From: Desulfobacula sp. | GTDB lineage: Bacteria; Desulfobacterota; Desulfobacteria; Desulfobacterales; Desulfobacteraceae | Length of the DNA: 15,220 nucleotides | Direction of reading: 5' to 3' | NCBI RefSeq assembly: GCF_021107415.1 | Contig: NZ_JAIOSW010000403.1 | Location: 1-15,220, forward strand | Shown here: positions 8,186 through 13,945 of the stretch, piece by piece | Position numbering within the stretch: the stretch's first letter is position 1 | Layout: each line of letters opens with the position of its first letter | The notes under the pieces: generated by a model | What the model was told of the DNA's origin: nothing | Database searches by the model: none | What the model saw: the letters and a program-made list of their open reading frames with translations, nothing else | Position numbers and translations under genes: made by a program

Positions 8186-9772
8186 CTAAAGAAAGGTGGA
8201 AATTTCCTTTTTTCCCAGGGGCTTAAATAGACTTGCATCCATTGGCAGTTCGATCCCCTGGGTTCTTAAAATAGATGCCCTGATGCATATACAGGCACCG
8301 AACATGAGATTTAAAGCGATTTCATCGGTTTTGCGATTTTCATGGGCTTCAAGAAAACTGCCTTTCACCCACTGGTTAAAGGCACCAATAGCGGGTCCGC
8401 ACCAGATCTGATAATCCATTTTTCTTTGGGGAATGCCCTGGATGGCCCATTTTGATGAAAGGCCGAGATAGGATCTGAAAACAAGGGCCATTTTATGTTT
8501 TGGATCATTTTGAGCTCTTTTAATTTCTTTGATATTTCCGGTTTTATGGAAAAAGTCTTTTGTAGAGTCCCATGCCTCTTCAAAAGTTGCCTGTAAAAAT
8601 TTATCCTGGATCTCCTGCTTTGATTTTTCATCAATTTCATCAAAACTATTGTGAGATTTATAAAATTTATAAAGTTTATCAGCTCTTACAGGAAACATGG
8701 TCCCCCGTTTTAAAACCTGGACCTTTGCACCGATCTCAAACATATCTGCTGCAGGTGCCATGGTCACATCTGCCTGCTCAGCCTGACATAGCATCTTTTT
8801 AACATCTTCGCAGATTCCGGCTTCAACACAGGATTGATTGATTGATCCAGTGAGTATATAGGCTGCTCCCATTGAAAAGGCGGCAGCTGCTGATTGTGGG
8901 GTGGCAATCCCCCCTGCAAGCCCAACGCACAGAGGTTCCTTATAATTGTATGTTTCCATGAATTCATTTTTTAATGCCATCATGGTCGGTAATAGAGCCA
9001 GGGCCGGTCGGTTGTCCGTATGTCCGCCCGAGTCTGCTTCTGCCGTCAGATCCTGGGCCATGGGAATATATTGGGACAGCTTGGCCTCCTGATTTGTAAT
9101 CAAGTCTTTTTCAAGGAGGATATTCACCAGTTTCTCCGGTGGTGGCGAAAAGAATTGTCGTGCAATTTCAATCCTCGATACTTTCGCGATGATATGATTA
9201 GGCGTAACAATATGTCCTTTATCGTTTTTATAAATTCCTTTAATTCGATAGTATACAAGGGCAGGGGTCATGCGCATGAATGCTGCTGCACTGATAAGCT
9301 TGATCTTATATTTTAAATAAAGGTCAACCGTAGCCATTTCATGGGCTGGATCACCCAGAGAATGAATCAGGTTAAAGCCAAATGGTTTGTCTTTCAGGGT
9401 GTTTGTAAGCTCGATAATATTTTTTTCAATTTTTTCAAGGCTAAGGCCACCCGCACCCAAAAAGCCAATCATTCCATTCTCTGCCATGGTTTTTACCATG
9501 GTCGCAGACGTAATTCCATTGGCCATTGCTCCGGCAATATACGGATATTTTAAAGAATGCCGTTTCTTAAATTTCTCATCACCCAGGTTTTCAAGCCGGA
9601 CAGCCGGAACAAATGCCTTGATACGATGAAGAGTATTTTCTTTAAAAGCATTGATGAAAAAATCATTATCTTTAGTTACAAAATGAAGCCCGTCATCATT
9701 CTGAATAACAAAAATAGACTTATTCACCTGCATGAGCAGCTTTTTCAATGGTATTGGATGTTCACCAGACAT
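8186..9772 (-). CDS. pfaD: PfaD, trans-acting enoyl reductase of the lipid synthase
   Basis: 528 aa, the usual PfaD length. The family is an FMN-dependent TIM-barrel enoyl reductase, related to nitronate monooxygenase/FabK, which reduces the enoyl-ACP intermediates of Pfa-type synthases in trans. Visible signatures: YIAGAMANGITSATMV (78-93) and GAGGLS (106-111) near the N terminus; EADSGGHTDNRP (245-256), the hallmark active-site/FMN segment; AGGIATP (286-292); and GAAYILTGSINQ (302-313) for phosphate binding. The C-terminal third (~420-525, with YQIWCGPAIGAFNQW) is specific to PfaD rather than FabK. There is no signal peptide, so it is cytosolic. It is the first of the two synthase genes, 97 nt after the histidine kinase gene on the same strand. 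The start has a modest GGAAAG about 10 nt upstream. Pairing with the megasynthase supports the assignment of both. Confidence 0.95.
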   Translation of the reverse strand: MSGEHPIPLKKLLMQVNKSIFVIQNDDGLHFVTKDNDFFINAFKENTLHRIKAFVPAVRLENLGDEKFKKRHSLKYPYIAGAMANGITSATMVKTMAENGMIGFLGAGGLSLEKIEKNIIELTNTLKDKPFGFNLIHSLGDPAHEMATVDLYLKYKIKLISAAAFMRMTPALVYYRIKGIYKNDKGHIVTPNHIIAKVSRIEIARQFFSPPPEKLVNILLEKDLITNQEAKLSQYIPMAQDLTAEADSGGHTDNRPALALLPTMMALKNEFMETYNYKEPLCVGLAGGIATPQSAAAAFSMGAAYILTGSINQSCVEAGICEDVKKMLCQAEQADVTMAPAADMFEIGAKVQVLKRGTMFPVRADKLYKFYKSHNSFDEIDEKSKQEIQDKFLQATFEEAWDSTKDFFHKTGNIKEIKRAQNDPKHKMALVFRSYLGLSSKWAIQGIPQRKMDYQIWCGPAIGAFNQWVKGSFLEAHENRKTDEIALNLMFGACICIRASILRTQGIELPMDASLFKPLGKKEISTFL

Positions 9773-9816
9773 TTTTTATTCTTTCCGTATTAAATTTGAG
9801 CAAAAAGCTTCTAATT

Positions 9817-9838
9817 GCTGATTTTACAAAATAGCAGC
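9817..9838. promoter_or_regulatory. Imperfect dyad with a GTAAA element upstream of pfaD
   Basis: GCTG-ATTTT (9817-9825) faces AAAAT-AG-CAGC (9828-9838) in the 97-nt gap between the kinase gene and pfaD. The centre reads TTTTGTAAAA on the - strand, the same GTAAA core that is repeated in front of the response regulator gene. The loop is too short for a good hairpin and no U-tract follows, so an operator is more likely than a terminator. One five-base core in AT-rich DNA could be chance. Confidence 0.3.
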
Positions 9839-9843
9839 CATAT

Positions 9844-9873
9844 CTAATACCATAAAAGGAATTTAAGAATCAA
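9844..9873 (-). promoter_or_regulatory. Possible promoter for pfaD-pfaA
   Basis: On the - strand TTGATT (9868-9873) and TATTAG (9844-9849) are separated by 18 nt, each matching the sigma70 consensus at four of six positions. It overlaps the kinase stop codon and lies ~70 nt before the pfaD start, which would allow pfaD-pfaA to be transcribed separately from the two-component genes. Weak sites like this are common in AT-rich DNA. Confidence 0.25.
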
Positions 9874-11267
9874 TATGGAATTTTTTGATTTGAAAATTGT
9901 ACTTCAAAGGTTAGACCTGTCTGGCTGTTTTCCGCAATAATCTTGCCATTACATAGTTTGAGTTGTTTTTTTACAATGCTTAATCCCAGGCCTGATCCTG
10001 GATTTTTATTGTTTTTTATTCTGTAAAACGGTTCAAAAAGATTTTCTAATTCCCGGGGATCAAGTTTTCGATAGGTATTTGTTATCTTGAAGGTTAAGAT
10101 AGCATCTTCTGGTTTAAATGCCGTGATCTGTATGGTACCGCTATTTTTTGTGTATTTTATGGCATTGTCAATAAGGTTGGAAAGTATAGAGGTAACGATA
10201 TTTTTATCCGTGTTGAGGATGAGCACACCGTTAATATCCTTTTGGAGTATCAGATTTTTTTGTTTTAAGGATAGTTCATACTTTTTTTCCAGGTCTGTCA
10301 AAAGCAGTTTAAAGTCTAATTGTTCTACAGACAGGGGAGATTCCTGAAGGTCCATTTTTGACAATTTTAAAATTTTATCAATCAAATCATCCAGGATATC
10401 AATGTCCTGATCAATATTTTGCAGATACCGTCTGATATTTTTGTCACCGATTGGATTAAGTTTGTCCAGAATCAATTCTTTTGATACCCTGATTCGGGTT
10501 AGAGGGCTTCGAAGTTCATGGGAGATATTGGTCGTAAGTTCTTTGTTGCCCTGTATCATTTTTTCAAGCTTGTCAGCCATGAGATTAAATGAGTTTCCTA
10601 GCTCCGCAATTTCATCGTGGCCCTTGATATCGGTTCTGCAGCTTAAGTTTCCGTCTGCAAATTCAAGAGAGGACTGGTTTAATTGTTTGATTCTATTGGT
10701 TATGATTTTTGTTAACGGAACAATAAGAATAGCAATAATAATGCCGATGGATAAGAGTCCGAAAAGAAAGATTGCTTCAGGTTTTTTTTCATGTCCCGTG
10801 TGAAGATAAATATGTAATGTGTGAATTTTTCTATCAGCCTCAATGGGTATTTGTGCATAGTATTTTAAATGTCTTCTGGATAGATGATACAGTTTTATGC
10901 CATCTTTTAAAACGTCATGCTTTTTAAGTTTTTTTACCGGGATATCAATGGGTGTGGGAAATGTCTTTATCAATATAGTTTTATCCGGTGCGGTCACCCA
11001 TATTTTGATATTAAAAAGATCAGAGAATGTATAAAGCAATTTTTTGATTTCATTGTTTTGGGATAGGGGGATCAAAGGTGTTTTATCGATTTTTTCCTGG
11101 GCCACTTCCTTGAGAATTAAAAGTTTAGCAATGGATTGCTTGTCAATATAATGCCTGAAAGAGCGCCCTGCTGTACTAATAAACAGGCCAAGAATCAGGA
11201 TTTCCGTGATAAAAAGAACCCCTAAAAAGGATAGGAGCAGTTTGATATAGAGGCTTTTAAATTTCAT
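9870..11267 (-). CDS. CpxA-like membrane sensor histidine kinase
   Basis: 465 aa. Two membrane segments (~8-30 and ~165-187) flank a ~135-aa periplasmic sensor region, followed by HAMP (~188-240), the HisKA phosphoacceptor H250 in NISHELRSPLTRIR, and a HATPase domain. The H-box closely resembles that of CpxA. In the ATPase the N box is NLIDNAIKYT (364-373), the F box LFEPFYR (410-416) and the G2 box GSGLGLS (424-430). The G1 box is degenerate: the usual DxGxG reads NTYRK (397-401), so the adenine-contacting Asp is Asn and both Gly are lost. Asn occurs here in some active kinases, so activity is uncertain rather than excluded. The ATG overlaps the response regulator stop (ATGA, 11264-11267), implying translational coupling. 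The divergent Spy/CpxP-like gene suggests envelope stress as the signal; its position next to pfaD is suggestive only. Confidence 0.92.
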   Translation of the reverse strand: MKFKSLYIKLLLSFLGVLFITEILILGLFISTAGRSFRHYIDKQSIAKLLILKEVAQEKIDKTPLIPLSQNNEIKKLLYTFSDLFNIKIWVTAPDKTILIKTFPTPIDIPVKKLKKHDVLKDGIKLYHLSRRHLKYYAQIPIEADRKIHTLHIYLHTGHEKKPEAIFLFGLLSIGIIIAILIVPLTKIITNRIKQLNQSSLEFADGNLSCRTDIKGHDEIAELGNSFNLMADKLEKMIQGNKELTTNISHELRSPLTRIRVSKELILDKLNPIGDKNIRRYLQNIDQDIDILDDLIDKILKLSKMDLQESPLSVEQLDFKLLLTDLEKKYELSLKQKNLILQKDINGVLILNTDKNIVTSILSNLIDNAIKYTKNSGTIQITAFKPEDAILTFKITNTYRKLDPRELENLFEPFYRIKNNKNPGSGLGLSIVKKQLKLCNGKIIAENSQTGLTFEVQFSNQKIPY

Positions 11268-11968
11268 AAAGATTCCACAAACATATATCCTGTTCCCCAG
11301 ATGGTTTTAATTTTTCTGGGTAAAGACGGATCTGTTTCTATCTTAGATCTTAATTTGCTGATGTGAATATCAATACTTCTGTCAAATGCCATAAAATTCT
11401 TTCCCTGCGCCATGGTCATTATCTGATCGCGGCTAAGAACCCTGTTGGGGTTTTTCATTAATACTTCAAGTATTTTAAACTCAGTCGTTGAAAGATCAAC
11501 AATTGTTCCATTTACTTTAATGGTGTGGGCAGCTCTGTTAAGTATAAGGCCACCCGCTTGAATAACAAGGTCATTATTTTGACTGTTATTTGAAGGCTGC
11601 TGGGCGATTCCACGACGAAGTATGGCTTTGATCCTTGCCAAAAGCTCTCTTGGATTAAAGGGTTTGGGAAGGTAGTCATCTGCGCCCAGTTCGAGTCCAA
11701 CAATTCTGTCTGTTTCATCACCTTTGGCCGTCAGCATGATTATGGGAAGATCATGATGGGCTCTGATTTCTCTTAAGACTTCCAGGCCGTCTTTACCCGG
11801 CATCATATAATCAAGAATAATCAAATCAGGTGTTCTATACTTTATTTCATTTAGGGCATTCAGGCCGTCAAGAATATAAGATATTTCAAATTGATTCCCC
11901 CCAAGATACTCTGAAAGTAATTCAACAAGTTTTATATCATCATCGATAATCAGAATTTTTTTTGTCAT
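11264..11968 (-). CDS. CpxR-like OmpR-family response regulator
   Basis: 234 aa, the standard OmpR/PhoB-family length. Receiver domain: acidic pocket D9/D10, phosphoacceptor D53 in LIILDYMMPGKDG, T80, and K102 in LPKPFNPREL. A short linker (~118-132) leads to a winged-helix DNA-binding domain (~133-232) with LSTTEFKILEVL, FDRSIDIHISKLRSKI and the terminal IKTIWGTGYMF. The FDRSID-HISKLR stretch is very like CpxR/RstA. It is the first gene of the kinase operon and is divergent from the Spy/CpxP-like gene. AAGGA lies ~7 nt before the ATG. The upstream array of GTAAA elements, the core of the CpxR box, makes autoregulation and control of the divergent gene likely. Control of pfaD-pfaA is possible but unproven. 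Confidence 0.95.
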   Translation of the reverse strand: MTKKILIIDDDIKLVELLSEYLGGNQFEISYILDGLNALNEIKYRTPDLIILDYMMPGKDGLEVLREIRAHHDLPIIMLTAKGDETDRIVGLELGADDYLPKPFNPRELLARIKAILRRGIAQQPSNNSQNNDLVIQAGGLILNRAAHTIKVNGTIVDLSTTEFKILEVLMKNPNRVLSRDQIMTMAQGKNFMAFDRSIDIHISKLRSKIETDPSLPRKIKTIWGTGYMFVESL

Positions 11969-11990
11969 GGAAATATCCTTTTTAATCTCT

Positions 11991-12038
11991 TTTACAATGA
12001 ATTTACATTTTTTTACAAGTTGGAAATATTTGATTTAC
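11991..12038. promoter_or_regulatory. Phased GTAAA array, CpxR-box-like operator
   Basis: Four TTTAC elements (GTAAA on the - strand) start at 11991, 12002, 12012 and 12034, steps of 11, 10 and 22 bp, so all face the same side of the helix. The pair 12002-12016 is GTAAA-N5-GTAAA on the - strand, exactly the published E. coli CpxR consensus; the neighbouring pair has N6. The array fills the 152-nt gap between the CpxR-like regulator and the divergent Spy/CpxP-like gene, where an autoregulated operator would be expected. I saw no other dense cluster of this motif in the intergenic regions. Confidence 0.65.
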
Positions 12039-12060
12039 AATTATCCATTATCATTGACTC

Positions 12061-12075
12061 ATCCTTAAAAAGGAT
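12061..12075. promoter_or_regulatory. Short inverted repeat in the Spy-like gene leader
   Basis: ATCCTT-AAA-AAGGAT is a perfect 6-bp dyad between TTGACT (12054-12059, a good -35) and TAGAAT (12082-12087, a good -10). Those two hexamers are 22 nt apart, too far for a standard sigma70 promoter, which would fit activator dependence. The promoter is therefore only tentative. Confidence 0.3.
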
Positions 12076-12108
12076 TGGAAATAGAATTTATCATTAAATT
12101 TATTATTT

Positions 12109-12113
12109 AGGAG
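12109..12113 (+). promoter_or_regulatory. Ribosome binding site that sets the Spy-like start
   Basis: AGGAG is 1 nt from a first ATG (12115) but 7 nt from a second in-frame ATG (12121). The second spacing is the functional one, so translation should begin at 12121. Confidence 0.75.
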
Positions 12114-12120
12114 AATGAAA

Positions 12121-12633
12121 ATGACAAAAAAGAAAAAAGTAACTTTAATTGTAAGTATTACCATCTTGGCAATGGTGATTTCCGGTTTTGGTTTTGTGAT
12201 GATTACAGGGGCCTGTGGATTTAATTCGGCTCATGGGCACAGGTTTCATAAAAGAGGAATGCCGTCGTTTATACAAAAAGAAATCGGCAGTTTTATCCTC
12301 TGGCGCATGGATAAAGGGATTGAAACCCTTGATTTATCCGATACACAGCAGGAATTGTATGATGGGTTTCGTACCCGGGTACAGGAAACTATGGAAAAAG
12401 GTCTGGAAACGCGGATGGAATTCAAAAAACAGGCTCTGCTGGAGTTTGAAAAAGAGACCCCTGACCTTTCAGTTATGGCGGTAAAGATCCAGTCCCATGT
12501 GGAAATGATGTCATCGTCGTTATCAGAGAATTTAACTTTATTCACCAATTTTTATAATAGTCTTGATAGTGATCAGCAAAGAATGATTACTCAGAAAATT
12601 AAAGAAAAAATAGAAGATCATAAAAAATTATAA
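12121..12633 (+). CDS. Spy/CpxP-family (LTXXQ) periplasmic protein
   Basis: 170 aa from the RBS-supported ATG. A Lys-rich N terminus and a hydrophobic segment (~7-29) form a signal peptide or anchor. The mature part is predicted nearly all helical and carries the two family signatures: LSDTQ (72-76) and LDSDQ (148-152), the latter a variant of LTXXQ. Spy and CpxP act in the periplasm as small chaperones, and CpxP also restrains the CpxA sensor. A His-bearing stretch (H38, H40, H43, H-G-H-R-F-H) follows the signal and could bind metal, as in ZraP-like relatives. Cys32 is near the cleavage region but has Thr rather than a hydrophobic residue at -3, so a lipoprotein is unlikely. It is divergent from the CpxRA-like genes, the same arrangement as E. 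coli cpxP, and probably under the GTAAA array. Confidence 0.8.
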   Translation: MTKKKKVTLIVSITILAMVISGFGFVMITGACGFNSAHGHRFHKRGMPSFIQKEIGSFILWRMDKGIETLDLSDTQQELYDGFRTRVQETMEKGLETRMEFKKQALLEFEKETPDLSVMAVKIQSHVEMMSSSLSENLTLFTNFYNSLDSDQQRMITQKIKEKIEDHKKL

Positions 12634-12659
12634 ATTTTGTAAAGAAAGGTAAATATAAA

Positions 12660-12985
12660 ATGAAACAGATGACAAGAAGGCAATTCATTGTAAATAGTTC
12701 CATGGCTGTGGGCGGGCTGATCGGGACCAGTGCAATACAAAGGGAGCACAAGAAGTTGCCAGAAGCTATTTTAATCCCGTACTAAAAGCAGTTCCAAAAG
12801 TTAAACCCAAAGAGATACAGGCCTTTGCGGGCCAGCTTGATTACAGCAAATTGAATATGATGTTTAAAATGGTTATGAAATCCAAGATGAAGAAAAAAGG
12901 GGTTTCGGAAGGAGATTTCAGGAATTTTGAAAAAATAGAATCCTGGGCTGAAAAAACGGCCTGGCCATTGCTGACAATCAGCTAA
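12660..12985 (+). pseudogene. Broken Tat-exported HemG-like flavodoxin gene
   Basis: A good RBS (AAAGG) precedes an ATG at 12660 that opens a twin-arginine signal, TRRQFIVNSSMAVGGLIG, but the frame stops after 41 codons (12783-12785). A second frame, without its own start codon, then encodes a coherent C terminus ending at 12983-12985. That piece (R-S-Y-F-N-P, FAGQLDYSKL, GDFRNFEKIESWA) resembles the end of HemG-type flavodoxin-fold proteins such as protoporphyrinogen oxidase HemG. The central flavodoxin fold, including the FMN phosphate loop, is missing, roughly 100 residues. An internal deletion with a frame change near 12735-12745 explains this. It follows the Spy-like gene by 26 nt and was probably its operon partner. 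A sequencing or assembly error could explain the frame change but not the missing core. Confidence 0.6.
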
Positions 12986-13052
12986 TATGGATTAATTCAT
13001 GAATTTATTTTTAACACTTTCCGGGTAAGTTCTTTGAAAATTAAATATTGGA

Positions 13053-13940
13053 TTAATTTCTCGGGTGATATTTTTGATGCATCTTTATCAAGTATTCCCT
13101 TGAAATGTGGGTATATATTTGTGTGGTTGATATGTCTGAATGACCCAGCATGGTTTGAACAGATCTTAAATCAGCACCGCCTTCAAGCAAATGAGTTGCA
13201 AACGAATGCCTTAATGTATGGGGCATGATATTTTTTGATATATTGGCAAGGAGGGCATATTTTTTGATGATTTTCCAGAAAGATTGACGGGTCATGGGGT
13301 TGCCGGCCCTTGCAACAAAGAGATATGGCGTTGAAATGTTTTTTAAAAGAAAGGGTCTGCCCTCCTTGATCCATTTTTGTGTGATTGATCTTGCCTGGGA
13401 ACCAATGGGGACGATTCGCTCTTTGGAACCTTTTCCCATCACTCTTACAAAGTTTGCATCAAGGTTAATGTCCTGCAGGCATAGCGAGATAAGTTCAGAT
13501 ACCCTTAAGCCTGCTCCGTACATGATTTCCATCATTGCTGAATTCCTCAGTTCCCGGGGTTTCCTGATATCCGGGGCTTCAAGAAGATCTGCAACCTCTT
13601 TGACCGTCATGATTTTTGGAAGTGCCAAACCGATTTTAGGAATATCAACATTTTTCACAGGGTTTTTCGTCACTTCTTTTTCACTGATTAAGAATTTATA
13701 TAATCCCCGGATAGCAATCAGATGCCTGGCCCTGGATTTGGCTGAAAGCCCCTTTTTGGTGAGGTCGATAAGCCAGGCAAGAATGACTGTAATATCTACA
13801 TCATTTAAATTAAGAACATTGTTTTTTTCAAGAAAAGTGATGTATTGGGCCAGATCTGTTGAATAGGATGCCACACTGTTATCGGACAATCCTTTTTCGA
13901 TGATAAGAAAATCGAGATATCTTTGAGTTAATTCATCCAT
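13053..13940 (-). CDS. xerD: Tyrosine recombinase XerD
   Basis: 295 aa from the chosen ATG. XerD works with XerC at the dif site to resolve chromosome dimers. An N-terminal SAM-like DNA-binding domain (~1-95, with FLIIEKGLSDNSVASY) precedes the catalytic domain with all residues present: R146 (GAGLRVSEL), K170 (GKGSKER), H241 and R244 (HTLRHSFATHLL), H267 (LGHSDISTTQIYTH) and nucleophile Y276. These sit at a constant offset of three from E. coli XerD (R148, K172, H244, R247, H270, Y279), which supports the start at 13940, 5 nt after the upstream stop. An alternative ATG at 13970 has AGGG about 5 nt before it and would add ten residues overlapping the upstream gene. Full-length and ordinary, with no adjacent att repeats, it looks like the housekeeping recombinase rather than an element integrase. 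It is probably cotranscribed with the upstream SUMF1-domain gene. Confidence 0.93.
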   Translation of the reverse strand: MDELTQRYLDFLIIEKGLSDNSVASYSTDLAQYITFLEKNNVLNLNDVDITVILAWLIDLTKKGLSAKSRARHLIAIRGLYKFLISEKEVTKNPVKNVDIPKIGLALPKIMTVKEVADLLEAPDIRKPRELRNSAMMEIMYGAGLRVSELISLCLQDINLDANFVRVMGKGSKERIVPIGSQARSITQKWIKEGRPFLLKNISTPYLFVARAGNPMTRQSFWKIIKKYALLANISKNIMPHTLRHSFATHLLEGGADLRSVQTMLGHSDISTTQIYTHISREYLIKMHQKYHPRN

Positions 13941-13945
13941 ATTAT

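Noticed and set aside
12115..12117. First ATG as start of the Spy-like protein
   Set aside because: AGGAG is only 1 nt away; the ATG six bases later has proper spacing.
12140..12220. Lipoprotein signal in the Spy-like protein (Cys32)
   Set aside because: The position -3 residue is Thr and the context does not fit a lipobox.
12994..13005. Palindrome AATTCATGAATT as terminator between the convergent flavodoxin remnant and xerD
   Set aside because: No loop, AT-only stem apart from one C/G pair and no clear U-tract; too weak to call.
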